Of a stretch of DNA of 23,073 bases, positions 1 to 7,647 are shown one piece after another (position 1 is the stretch's first letter; every line of letters starts with the position of its first letter). The notes below the pieces were generated by a model, which saw only the letters and a program-made list of their open reading frames with translations, was not told the origin of the DNA and searched no databases. The position numbers and the translations under genes were made by a program. The DNA is from SKLM01 sp964450435 (GTDB taxonomy: Bacteria; Chloroflexota; Anaerolineae; B4-G1): NCBI GenBank assembly GCA_964450435.1, contig CAYVCX010000048.1, positions 1 to 23,073 on the forward strand, written 5' to 3'.

Positions 1-119
1 GTCCCTGTTGATGGGACTCCGGGTCCTTTGCCTATCTCACTGAAACAGAGCGTCGCTACCCGTGCGTATTCGTGCACGAGTTCTTCTTTGATCACCGTGA
101 TCTTCTTTGCCTTTGGCAA
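1..119 (-). CDS. Possible partial ORF running off the left edge
   Basis: A reading frame on the minus strand is open from a TTG at 119-117 (or a GTG at 95-93) to the window edge, about 39 codons. It would start MPKAKKITVIKEELVHEYAR, a charged, protein-like composition. A TATAAT hexamer lies about 90 bp upstream. No strong Shine-Dalgarno is visible, only AAGG just before the TTG. I do not recognise the family. At this GC content an open frame of this length can occur by chance, so it is only a candidate. Confidence 0.22.
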   Translation of the reverse strand, partial: MPKAKKITVIKEELVHEYARVATLCFSEIGKGPGVPSTG

Positions 120-618
120 CGCCTTGGGGTGCCCCGCCCTGCGACGAGTCGGGGGGAAAGGCCTGGCCTGCCGGGAATCTCCGGCTGTCAGTCGACTTGC
201 GGCCTATTATACCTTGGACAGACGGAAATGCACAGGAAGAAGAACCAAAGGGATGGTGGTCACTGTGCCCGGGCACCGTAACCCCGGCAAGTGTAACCCG
301 TGCGCCATCGCTCCAGACGGCTGTCCGGGATACGCCGCCTTGAGCCCGCTCAAGCTTGCCAGCTCCGGCAGTGCCATTACCGGGCACCTGACGCTGTCGG
401 TCAGGTCACGCCGTGCGACAGCAGATATCAGGTCGCGGCGTGGCGTCGGACTTGGCTCTCAGGGGTGGAGCGATGCTGGTCGGCAGATCTCTGATCGGGT
501 AGGCAGCAAACAGGTTGGCAACACGAACTCGCCGGACGACCGCTTGCCCTCCGGGCCGACCTGCTTGTGAGCGTGTACGCTTGTCTCAATACGGTAAGAT
601 GAATTCACCCTGCCTGTC
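120..618. other. About 500 bp without a convincing gene
   Basis: Between the possible partial ORF and the end of the permease gene I see no supported coding region, RNA gene or repeat, apart from the TATAAT noted at 206-211. Open frames exist on both strands, but their translations are rich in Arg, Ser, Gly and Pro and resemble no family I know. No clear intrinsic terminator follows the permease stop. The ATPase genes expected for this transporter type are absent here. Confidence 0.5.
206..211 (-). promoter_or_regulatory. Perfect -10 hexamer (TATAAT) facing the left edge
   Basis: The minus strand reads TATAAT at 211-206. The best -35 at 17-bp spacing is TGTGCA, which is weak. It would start a transcript near 199 heading to the possible partial ORF at 1-119. 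It is a candidate only, because the -35 is poor. Confidence 0.3.
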
Positions 619-1590
619 CTAGCGAACCTGTCCCTGCGGGTCCAAGACCTCGCGCAGCCAGTCACTGAACAGGTTCATACCCATCACGGTGAGCAGGATG
701 GCCAGCCCTGGGAACAACGATATCCACCAGGCGGTCTCAACGTACTCGCGTCCGTCGGAGACTATCCGGCCCCAGGTTGGCACAGACGCAGACGTGCCCA
801 GCCCCAGGAAGCTGAGCGACGCTTCGAAGATGATCGTGCTCGCTACCAGTAGACTCCCGACGATGAGGATCGAAGCCGCCACGTTGGGCAGAATGTGACG
901 TGCGATGATACGGCCGGGGGTGCAGCCGATCGACTGGGCGGCCCAGACATACTGCTCTTCGCGCACAGAGAGTACCTCTCCGCGGACGACGCGGAAGTAG
1001 GTCACCCAGGTGCTGATGGCCAGTACGAGGATCAGGTTGGGGAGGCCGGGCCCCAGCAACGCTACTACTGCAATGCTCAGTATCAGGAAGGGAATCGCTT
1101 GCTGCACGTCGGCCGCCCGAGATATGATTGCATCCACCCAGCCGCCTAGATAGCCGGCTACCAGGCCCAGTGTGACCCCGATAGCGCCGGACAGCAGAGC
1201 AGCGGAGAAGCCAACAACGAGAGACACCCTGGATCCGTAGATCACCCGGCTAAGAATATCTCGACCAAGGCCATCGGTACCCAGCAGGTAGTCAAGGCTG
1301 CCCCCTTCGACCCAGGCCGGAGGCGAGAGCCGCTCGGGCAGATTCTGCTCGTTCGGGTCGAAAGGGCTGATCTGGGGGGCGAACAGGGCCACCATCACCA
1401 CCAGCACGACTATGGTCAGCCCCGCCAGGCCTGGCGGGCTCTCCCAGATGCGTTTCGCTAGCACCCACCGGCGCTTAGGGCGGCCTGCCAGCTTGCGGTC
1501 TGTCGCAACCACTGCTGCCGCCTTCTCAGGGGTCATTGGCGGCACCTCCACGGCAGGGGAGGATGACGTTGCATCGACATCCCTTGACAC
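619..1590 (-). CDS. ABC transporter permease, DppC/OppC type
   Basis: Inner-membrane permease of a peptide/nickel-type (Dpp/Opp) ABC importer, 323 aa. The N-terminal cytoplasmic tail carries a KRRW segment followed by the first TM helix (about residues 53-72), then the periplasmic segment with LLGTDGLGRDILSRVIYGSR typical of DppC proteins. Further TM helices follow, with the EAA loop that docks the ATPase visible as EEQYVWAAQSIGCTPGRII. The start is a GTG preceded by GAGGGAG about 8 bases upstream. It is the last gene of a binding protein-permease-permease set and lies 173 bp after the DppB-type gene, a rather long gap for one operon. The substrate cannot be read from the permease. Family assignment is firm, specificity unknown. 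Confidence 0.93.
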   Translation of the reverse strand: MSRDVDATSSSPAVEVPPMTPEKAAAVVATDRKLAGRPKRRWVLAKRIWESPPGLAGLTIVVLVVMVALFAPQISPFDPNEQNLPERLSPPAWVEGGSLDYLLGTDGLGRDILSRVIYGSRVSLVVGFSAALLSGAIGVTLGLVAGYLGGWVDAIISRAADVQQAIPFLILSIAVVALLGPGLPNLILVLAISTWVTYFRVVRGEVLSVREEQYVWAAQSIGCTPGRIIARHILPNVAASILIVGSLLVASTIIFEASLSFLGLGTSASVPTWGRIVSDGREYVETAWWISLFPGLAILLTVMGMNLFSDWLREVLDPQGQVR

Positions 1591-1763
1591 TCATACTCCC
1601 TCGTATGGAGTCCTTCCGGAGACAACGGGCAGCGGCCTGGACCCGGGCCCAAGAGGCTTGTGCGGATGGATTTCGAGAAGTGCGCCAGGCCCCCTTGCCC
1701 ACCCGTTTTGTGGCTGACCAACGGAGGCCGTGACTCGGCCCAGTGAATCACGCCAGGGCCCCA

Positions 1764-2684
1764 TCAAGACAGACGGATCCGGGGATCGAGCCACCCGTAG
1801 ACGAGATCGAGAAGCAGGTTGATCATCACGACGATCGCCGCGGAGACGGCGACGAAGGACTGGAGTACAGGCACGTCGCGATAAGACACCGCGGTCACGG
1901 CGAGGCGTCCCATGCCGGGGTAGGCGAAAACCACCTCCGAGATGACGGCCCCCCCGAGCAGAAAGCCTGTCTGAATGCCGATCATCGTGACCACTGGGAT
2001 GGCAGCATTCTTCAGTGCGTGCCGCATAATGACGCGATGATGCGGCACACCCTTCCCGCGGGCTGTCGCGATGTAGTTCTGGTTGAGCACCTCGAGCAAG
2101 CTGGAGCGAAGCAGCCGCGTCACACCCGCCATTGAGAACGACCCGGCGGTGATGGCGGGTAACACCAGGCTCTTCCAACCATCCTCTGCCCCCGAGACGG
2201 GTAGCCACCTGAGATGTACAGCGACCACGATGATGAGCATCACCGCCAGCCAGAACCCCGGAATCGCCTGCCCGAGGAGCACAAGGACACGTACACCGGC
2301 ATCCAGAAACGAGTCCCTCTTGAGCGCTGATAGGACCCCTGCAGGGATGGAAAAGACCAGCGTCACTCCCAGCGCCGCCGCAGTGAGACGAAGCGTGTAC
2401 GGCATTCGTGCGAGTACAATCGACATAGCGTCCGTTCGGTAGTGATAGGAATAGCCGAAGTCGCCCCGCACAGCGCGGGAGATAAAGAGCCCGTACTGGA
2501 TTGGCAGTGGTCGGTCGAACCCCATCCTGTGCCGAAACGCCTCCACCTGCTCTGGCGGTGCGTCCAAGGGCAACAACATAGCTACCGGATCGCCTCCCAG
2601 GTGCACCAGGCCAAACACGATGATGGAGACACCGAAGAGAACCAACACGCCGTGGAGAAGGCGCCTGACAATATATGTAGTCAT
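1764..2684 (-). CDS. ABC transporter permease, DppB/OppB type
   Basis: Inner-membrane permease partner of the DppC-type protein, 306 aa from the chosen start. It begins MTTYIVRRLLHGVLVLFGVS, the standard DppB N-terminus with TM1 at about residues 9-29. It then has a periplasmic region containing GDFGYSY, several TM helices, and an EAA loop reading NYIATARGKGVPHHRVIMRH that contacts the ATPase. The frame extends 21 codons upstream to 2747, but the internal ATG at 2684 fits the family start and has AGAGAGG six bases ahead. It follows the binding-protein gene by 69 bp and is presumably cotranscribed with it. No ATPase gene is found in the window, so one must be supplied from elsewhere. Confidence 0.93.
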   Translation of the reverse strand: MTTYIVRRLLHGVLVLFGVSIIVFGLVHLGGDPVAMLLPLDAPPEQVEAFRHRMGFDRPLPIQYGLFISRAVRGDFGYSYHYRTDAMSIVLARMPYTLRLTAAALGVTLVFSIPAGVLSALKRDSFLDAGVRVLVLLGQAIPGFWLAVMLIIVVAVHLRWLPVSGAEDGWKSLVLPAITAGSFSMAGVTRLLRSSLLEVLNQNYIATARGKGVPHHRVIMRHALKNAAIPVVTMIGIQTGFLLGGAVISEVVFAYPGMGRLAVTAVSYRDVPVLQSFVAVSAAIVVMINLLLDLVYGWLDPRIRLS

Positions 2685-2753
2685 AGCCTCTCTTTGAGAC
2701 GCAAACTGTGGGGGACGCAAGCTGTCGATGCTTGCCGCGTCCCCCATGTACCA

Positions 2754-4376
2754 CTACTCCGAAATTGAGACGCCTGATACGATGATGCCCAGCAACGGCG
2801 AGGGCTCGAAGTTCTCTACCCTGGGGCCGTGGCTGTAGATCTGAGCGGCAGTGAACAGGTAGATTCCCAGCGGGTCCTCGTGCATCAACCGGCTGGCCTC
2901 GGCGTACAACTCGGCCCGCTCTTCCTGATCCAGGGTATCCCGGGCTCCCTCCAGTAGCGCGGTGACCTCCTCGTTGCAGTAGCGGGAGATCCACCCGTTA
3001 CAGGAAGCGAATAGATCGATGGACTGCGGATCGGGTGTATTGCCCCATCGAGCGCGCCACATTGGGCTCTGGGTCCCGTCCATCCAGTTCTGGTTGAACT
3101 GCCCCAACTCGATCTCTCGGACAGCCACATCGACGCCCACCTCGGCCAGCTGTCCCGCTACGGCCACGGCCACATCGGTCTGGCTCTCAACAGTGGTGTC
3201 CATTGTCGTCGAGAAGCCGTCTGGGTAGCCGGCCTCGGCCAGCAACTCCTGCGCGCGTTCCGGGTGGTAGGGATAGGGCTCGACATCCGGGTTGTGACCC
3301 AGATAGCCGGGCCCGATCGGGCTGGCGATGGGGGAAGCATAGCCGGCCATCAGGTTGTCGATGATCGCCTGCACATCGACGGCGTAGTTCAAGGCCTGGC
3401 GGACGCGGATATCACTCATCGGCACGCTCTCGTCGTCGGTGACGAAGAAGACGTAGGAGAGCTGGTAGGCGGTGTGTGGGATGACTTCCATGCCGGCGGC
3501 TTCGAGTGTCGGGATCTGGTCAGGGCTGACGTCCTGCATGATGTCGATCCCGCCGGTCCGAAGCTCCGCCGCGCGGGTGGAGGACTCGGGGATAGGCCGG
3601 AAAACAACCGTCCCCACCTGGGGGTGGCCTTTGTAGCTGCCTTTCCAGTAGTCCTCGTTGGCATTCAGGATGGCCCGGTTGTCTGGCACCCACTCGACGA
3701 ACTCAAAGGGGCCTGTGCCTACGGGATGGTCGGCAAACCCCTCCTTCCCCACTTCTTCGAAGTACTGCGGCGGCAGCATTGCCAAGCGACTGGTGAGGCT
3801 GTCGAGCAGGGTGCCATCGGGCCGATTCAGGAGCAACTGGACTCTATACGGGTCTACAATCTCCACTGAGTCGATGGACGTGAACTTGCCATGGTTTGGT
3901 GCGGAATCGTCGGCCAACATCCGCTCGATGGAGAACTTGACTGACTCGGCGGTGAACGGCTCGCCGTTATGGAAGGTGACGTCCTCACGGAGTTGGAACT
4001 CCAGCGTCGTCTCGTCGACTATGCTCCAGGAGTGGGCCAGGCCGGGGACGATCTCTGACTGGAAGTTGCGCTCAATCAGGTGATCGAAAAGCGCGTGGAC
4101 GATCGACCAGCCCGCGGCCTGGTTCACGAAGAACGGGTCCATACTCTCGGCGTCTGCGGACAGTCCGACGGTCAGCGTTCCCGAGAGGGGCGCCTCCTCC
4201 GTGGGAGGGACGTCCGTCGGAGGTGCCTCCGTTGGAACCACTTCGGTCGCTGGAGCTGCGGTGGCAGGTACCTCGGCAGGGTCCTCAATGTTCGCTGCCG
4301 TCGGCCCACAGGCAATCGACCCGAACAACAGCGCAAGAATCGTGATCAACCACGTGGGTCTCACTGCTCTTCTCAT
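2754..4376 (-). CDS. ABC transporter solute-binding lipoprotein, OppA/DppA family (SBP_bac_5)
   Basis: Extracytoplasmic substrate-binding protein of the importer, 540 aa. It has a basic N-terminus, a hydrophobic segment and a lipobox-like site ending in Cys23, although Ser sits at -3 where Leu/Val is usual. A Thr/Pro/Glu-rich tether follows (about residues 30-65, PTEAPPTDVPPTEEAP), a style common in Chloroflexota lipoproteins. The mature domain has SBP_bac_5 signatures, including FHNGEPFTAESVKFSIERM and VGTGPFEFVEW. The start at 4376 is chosen over 4400 because AGGAGG lies five bases upstream. The nearest upstream elements on this strand are an FMN riboswitch and two terminators. No good promoter is visible between them and the gene, which suggests flavin-linked control. 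The ligand could be a flavin, a flavin precursor or a peptide. Confidence 0.94.
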   Translation of the reverse strand: MRRAVRPTWLITILALLFGSIACGPTAANIEDPAEVPATAAPATEVVPTEAPPTDVPPTEEAPLSGTLTVGLSADAESMDPFFVNQAAGWSIVHALFDHLIERNFQSEIVPGLAHSWSIVDETTLEFQLREDVTFHNGEPFTAESVKFSIERMLADDSAPNHGKFTSIDSVEIVDPYRVQLLLNRPDGTLLDSLTSRLAMLPPQYFEEVGKEGFADHPVGTGPFEFVEWVPDNRAILNANEDYWKGSYKGHPQVGTVVFRPIPESSTRAAELRTGGIDIMQDVSPDQIPTLEAAGMEVIPHTAYQLSYVFFVTDDESVPMSDIRVRQALNYAVDVQAIIDNLMAGYASPIASPIGPGYLGHNPDVEPYPYHPERAQELLAEAGYPDGFSTTMDTTVESQTDVAVAVAGQLAEVGVDVAVREIELGQFNQNWMDGTQSPMWRARWGNTPDPQSIDLFASCNGWISRYCNEEVTALLEGARDTLDQEERAELYAEASRLMHEDPLGIYLFTAAQIYSHGPRVENFEPSPLLGIIVSGVSISE

Positions 4377-4772
4377 CTTTTCCTCCTGTGTGTACTCCAT
4401 CTTGCAAATACTCGATACCCGACTGCGAGTGTGTCCGAAGGGTCAGGCCTACTCCTCGCGTGATCGGTTCGCACATCGCTATCCGCCAGGGCACCCCCGA
4501 GCGACAGGCAAGTCCTCGACGAAATGGTCCTAAAGAGAATCATCCCGGATCTCGAATGACCCAACAGCTGATGCCTGCATTCCACCCAGAGGTCACGAAG
4601 GCTCGACCTCGTTCCCCACACTGTCCATCCGGTTGGGCCAGGTTGCCTTCCGACAATCTACCCCGTGACAAGCCGGAGGACCGGCTCCCAGAGCAGCACG
4701 GACGTGGTCAGACTCAGCAAAGCCGGCTCCACCCGTGGCAACCGTCTCTGGCTCATATGGTCGCTCAAACAG
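4377..4772 (-). other. Long untranslated stretch between riboswitch terminators and importer gene
   Basis: About 395 bp separate the second terminator from the binding-protein start. I see no convincing gene on either strand and no clear sigma70 promoter facing the binding protein. A perfect 7-bp inverted pair (GGTTGCC at 4641-4647, GGCAACC at 4737-4743) encloses 89 bp that contains a small hairpin at 4672-4685 (GCCGG, loop AGGA, CCGGC). This could be a structured part of the leader RNA or the remnant of a lost gene. Confidence 0.45.
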
Positions 4773-4808
4773 AAAAGGACCCCGTGGAGAACTCTCACCC
4801 ACGGGGCC
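4773..4808 (-). terminator. Second intrinsic terminator of the FMN-riboswitch leader
   Basis: Arms at 4780-4787 and 4799-4806 form a perfect 8-bp GC-rich stem (CCCCGTGG with CCACGGGG on the transcribed strand). A G-U and a G-C pair extend it. The loop has 11 nt, and the stem is followed by CCTTTTCT. It lies about 25 bp beyond the first terminator. Confidence 0.75.
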
Positions 4809-4824
4809 AGGTTGCGCACAGAAG

Positions 4825-4857
4825 AGAAAACCCCGAAGACCAATTAAGGCTTCGGGG
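4825..4857 (-). terminator. Attenuator terminator directly after the FMN riboswitch
   Basis: Arms at 4831-4838 and 4850-4857 make an 8-bp stem (CCCCGAAG with CTTCGGGG). It continues past one bulged base as a CC/GG pair around the loop AATTAA. TTTTCTC follows on the minus strand. It sits 35 nt after the riboswitch P1 helix, the usual place for the expression platform of a transcription-terminating riboswitch. Its upstream arm is also complementary to the CTTCGGGG at the riboswitch 5' end. Confidence 0.85.
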
Positions 4858-4892
4858 TGCAGACTCGCGTGTTCGCGGAACGCGATTCTCCT

Positions 4893-5042
4893 CATCTTCT
4901 TCCCTCCGGACTCTCACCGTCGGCCCCGGCTTATGGTGGCTGTGTCACCGTCACCGGATCGGCCGCTCACGCGGCTCGCGGGCTCAGCGAGCTAGAGGCT
5001 CCCCTTACCGCCGGTCGGGAATTTCACCCTGCCCCGAAGATG
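4893..5042 (-). ncRNA. FMN riboswitch (RFN element)
   Basis: The minus strand carries the conserved RFN blocks in order. P1 is a 7-bp helix (CATCTTC at 5042-5036 with GAAGATG at 4899-4893). Then come CGGGGCAGGGTGAAATTCCC, GACCGGCGGTA, AGCCCGCGAGC, ATCCGGTG, GCCGACGGTGAGAGTCCGGA and the AGAAGAT end. This matches the FMN aptamer, which binds flavin mononucleotide and usually switches off riboflavin synthesis or uptake genes. One departure is GGAGGGA where GGATGNNA is usual near P1. It is preceded by a perfect promoter and followed by two terminators. The next gene downstream is the peptide-type importer, with no rib gene in the window. Confidence 0.95.
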
Positions 5043-5063
5043 TGTGTTCAATTGTCGATGAAG

Positions 5064-5091
5064 ATTATACTCGCCGCTCGAAAGCTGTCAA
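5064..5091 (-). promoter_or_regulatory. Perfect-consensus sigma70 promoter of the riboswitch transcript
   Basis: The minus strand has TTGACA at 5091-5086 and TATAAT at 5069-5064, separated by 16 bp. Both hexamers match the consensus exactly. The predicted start is near 5057, about 15 nt before riboswitch helix P1. Confidence 0.9.
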
Positions 5092-5264
5092 GCGGATGCC
5101 GCCCGTTGCGCTTCAGAATCGGGTCATGCCCCGGCGGTTTCCAGCGGACGCTCGCGTCGCGGCTGCCCCCGTCGGCAGTTCCGTTCCCCAGAGGCGAGGT
5201 CTCCTCCCTGGATTCCAGGGTATTCTTACTCATCGCCTGGAGGGATCCGTCGGGCCTGCAGTAG

Positions 5265-5293
5265 AGCCCCGAGGGCATCTCGGCCTCGGGGCT
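5265..5293 (-). terminator. GC-rich hairpin after kbl, probable 3' stabiliser or weak terminator
   Basis: A perfect 9-bp inverted repeat (AGCCCCGAG at 5265-5273, CTCGGGGCT at 5285-5293) with an 11-nt loop lies about 30 bp after the kbl stop. No T-run follows on the minus strand, so it may stabilise the mRNA end or need a factor to terminate. It would separate the tdh-kbl transcript from the riboswitch unit. Confidence 0.5.
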
Positions 5294-5325
5294 TAGGCGA
5301 TCTGTGATTAGAACAGAGAGGCGGG

Positions 5326-6528
5326 CTAGATCAACCCGAGCTTCTGCCCCCCTTTCTTGAACGCCTCGACTGCGCTGTCCAGCTGATCCTCGGTGTGCTC
5401 CGTGCAGAGCTGGACCCGGATCCTCGCCTTGCCGCGCGCGACCATCGGATAGACGATGGGCAACACGTAGACCCCTTCCTGCCAGACAAAGTCCGCCAGT
5501 TGCTTGGCGGTCTTGCTGTCCCCGCACATAATGGGGACGATGGGCGTCTCGCTGTGGCCGGTGTCGAATCCCAGCTCCTTCATCTTGTCGAGGAAGTACG
5601 CACGGTTCTCCCATACTCGCTCCACCCGCTCGGGGTTCGCTTCCATCACGTCGATCGCCGCAATGGTCGCCGCCGCGACGCCAGGCGGGAGGGCACCGCT
5701 GAGCAACCAGGTCCGGGCCTTGTTCATGGAGAACTTGATCAGCTCCTCGCTGCCGCTGATGTGTCCGCCCACGATGCCGAAGGCTTTGGAGAACGTGCCC
5801 ATCTCAGCATGCACTTGATCCCGGGTGAGCCCGAAGTGATTGACGATACCCCGTCCTCCCTCCCCGAGGACGCCCTCGCCGTGGGCGTCGTCCACGTAGA
5901 CGGCGGCGCCGTGTTCCGCGGCAATCTCCGCAATCTCCGGCAATGGAGCCAGGTCGCCGTCCATACTGAAGACCCCGTCAGTCACGATCCAGATGTGCTC
6001 GTAAGCGGGCTGGTGAGTCTCAGCCTCCTCCATGATGCGTGCCAGATCGTCCACATCCTTGTGTTTGTAGATGGCCTTGTCTGCCCTCGTCAGCCGGATC
6101 CCGTCGATGATCGAGCCGTGGTTCAGCTCGTCGGAGACGTAGAGATCGCCCTCGCCGGCGAGTTGTGAGATGACGCCCTGGTTGGTCATGAACCCGGTCT
6201 GAAACGTGAGGGACGCTGGAGCCCCCTTGAACTCTGCCAGACGGTCATCGAGTTCTCTATGGAGGGACATATCGCCCGCGATGGAGCGATCGCTTCCTGC
6301 TCCCGCTCCGTACCTCTCTGTCGCTGCGATCATGGCTTTGACCACCCGCGGGTGGGTCGATAGATTCAGGTAATTGTTGGAACAGAGCACGATGACCTTT
6401 CTACCCTCGACGAGCGAGACGGGCTCACTCGGGCCTTGAAGCTCTCGAGGTTCCCAGGTCAGCCCTTGCCCTTCAAGCCGTTCGAATTCCTCACCGAGAT
6501 ACCTTATCGGATCTCTTTCCACTGCCAT
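5326..6528 (-). CDS. kbl: 2-amino-3-ketobutyrate CoA ligase (glycine C-acetyltransferase)
   Basis: Cytoplasmic PLP enzyme of the alpha-oxoamine synthase family, 400 aa, the usual Kbl length. It converts 2-amino-3-oxobutanoate and CoA to glycine and acetyl-CoA. Visible signatures are CSNNYLNLSTHP near the N-terminus, the aromatic-binding SDELNHGSIIDGIR, YVDDAHGEGVLG with the cofactor-contacting Asp, and GTFSKAFGIVGG with the PLP lysine at K248. The start at 6528 is chosen over 6552 because GAGGAGG lies eight bases ahead and the family starts near here. Its upstream neighbour is a threonine dehydrogenase, so the pair forms the two-step threonine-to-glycine route. This favours Kbl over the related BioF or HemA. 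The 150-bp gap between the two genes contains no clear promoter. Confidence 0.93.
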   Translation of the reverse strand: MAVERDPIRYLGEEFERLEGQGLTWEPRELQGPSEPVSLVEGRKVIVLCSNNYLNLSTHPRVVKAMIAATERYGAGAGSDRSIAGDMSLHRELDDRLAEFKGAPASLTFQTGFMTNQGVISQLAGEGDLYVSDELNHGSIIDGIRLTRADKAIYKHKDVDDLARIMEEAETHQPAYEHIWIVTDGVFSMDGDLAPLPEIAEIAAEHGAAVYVDDAHGEGVLGEGGRGIVNHFGLTRDQVHAEMGTFSKAFGIVGGHISGSEELIKFSMNKARTWLLSGALPPGVAAATIAAIDVMEANPERVERVWENRAYFLDKMKELGFDTGHSETPIVPIMCGDSKTAKQLADFVWQEGVYVLPIVYPMVARGKARIRVQLCTEHTEDQLDSAVEAFKKGGQKLGLI

Positions 6529-6678
6529 TCTCTGTGACCTCCTCTGTCTCAATATCCCCGGCGCGAAGTCTCAGTGCCTCTGCAGCTCCACCCGCTGATC
6601 GCAAGACTATGCTTGTGATGATTCCTCCATCCAGGCCGGACTCGTCAGCAGCAAGGTGGGACCTCGGGCTCCTTGCTC

Positions 6679-7647
6679 TCAGATGTCCAGTCTGCTCTGC
6701 AGCTTGCTCAACATGTCCGCCACCATCGTGGGAAGGTCGTATGCGGGTTCCCAGCACCATTCCTCGCGCGCCGCATGGTCATCGATCGTGCGCGGCCACG
6801 AATCCGCGATCTCCTGGCGGTAGTCGGGCTCGTACGTGATCTCAAACTCCGGGATGTGTTTCTTGATCTCCGCGGCCAGCTCCGCTGGCGAGAAGCTCAA
6901 CCCGGCCAGATTGAAGTCGGCGTGGTGCTCGAGCTGGTCGAAGTCGGCGTCCATCAACATAAGGGTGGCGCGAATACAGTCGGGCATGTACATCATCGGC
7001 AGGACGGTGTCCTCCTTGAGGAAACACGTGTACTGCTGCTCCCTGAGGGCTTCATAGAAGATCTCCACGGCGTAGTCCGTGGTACCGCCGCCGGGCAGTG
7101 TCTCGCTACTGATAATGCCTGGATAACGCAAGCCCCGCACATCCAGCCCGTAGCGCCCTACGTAGTAGTTGCAGAGTAGCTCTCCAGCCACCTTGGTGAG
7201 CCCGTACATCGTCGTCGGCCGCAGGATGGTTTCCTGAGGGGTGTTGTCCGCGGGGGTGTCTGGTCCGAAGACGGCGATGGAGCTGGGCCAGAAAACCCGC
7301 GACATCTCACGTTCCCGGGCAACTTCCAGCACGTTGCGCAGGCCGTTCATGTTCACTCGCCAGGCAAGCTGCGGCTTCTCCTCTCCGGTGGCAGAGAGGA
7401 TCGCGGCCAGGTGATAGATCGTGTTGATCTCGAATTCGTCCACGACCTCCTCGATGGTCTCTCGCCGGGTCATATAGATGGTAACGAAGGGACCCGAATC
7501 GCGCAGTTCAGGATCTGGCTCGGTCTTGTGCCCGGCAGCGATCACGTTCTCGCCTCCGTGGCGCTCTCGCAGCGCCATGGTCAACTCAGAGCCGATCTGG
7601 CCGACGGCGCCGGTCACCAAGATCTTCGATGTCTCATCTTTGGGCAC
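6679..7647 (-). CDS. tdh: L-threonine 3-dehydrogenase, SDR (NAD-epimerase-like) type
   Basis: NAD-dependent oxidation of L-threonine to 2-amino-3-oxobutanoate in the cytoplasm, the step before Kbl. The protein is 322 aa from a GTG start with GGAGGT six bases ahead; the frame continues upstream to 7839, but that part looks untranslated. It has a Rossmann fold beginning KILVTGAVGQIGSE (GxxGxxG at residues 13-19), WPSSIAVFG with the catalytic Ser, Tyr148/Lys152 in the YxxxK motif, GLRYPGIIS, and a DYAVEIFYEAL helix typical of the short-chain TDH group. This is not the zinc-dependent MDR form found in E. coli. Its position before kbl supports the assignment; a generic sugar epimerase is the less likely alternative. 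Confidence 0.92.
   Translation of the reverse strand: MPKDETSKILVTGAVGQIGSELTMALRERHGGENVIAAGHKTEPDPELRDSGPFVTIYMTRRETIEEVVDEFEINTIYHLAAILSATGEEKPQLAWRVNMNGLRNVLEVAREREMSRVFWPSSIAVFGPDTPADNTPQETILRPTTMYGLTKVAGELLCNYYVGRYGLDVRGLRYPGIISSETLPGGGTTDYAVEIFYEALREQQYTCFLKEDTVLPMMYMPDCIRATLMLMDADFDQLEHHADFNLAGLSFSPAELAAEIKKHIPEFEITYEPDYRQEIADSWPRTIDDHAAREEWCWEPAYDLPTMVADMLSKLQSRLDI

Noticed and set aside
28..570. 180-codon plus-strand ORF near the left edge
   Set aside because: Low-complexity Arg/Ser/Gly-rich translation, no ribosome site, no similarity I can recognise.
1591..2994. 467-codon minus-strand frame overlapping the DppB-type permease
   Set aside because: It is an alternative frame of the permease and binding-protein genes, rich in Arg, Gly and Cys, with no family resemblance.
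4720..4740. GGGTGGAGCCGG on the minus strand, resembling the T-box core
   Set aside because: The T-box core is GGGTGGNACCGCG; the match is partial, and no specifier stem or matching terminator surrounds it. The leader is explained by the FMN riboswitch.
4593..4895. 100-codon minus-strand ORF starting in the riboswitch P1 helix
   Set aside because: It runs through both terminators, has no own ribosome site outside the aptamer, and shows no recognisable family. It was considered as the riboswitch target and discarded.
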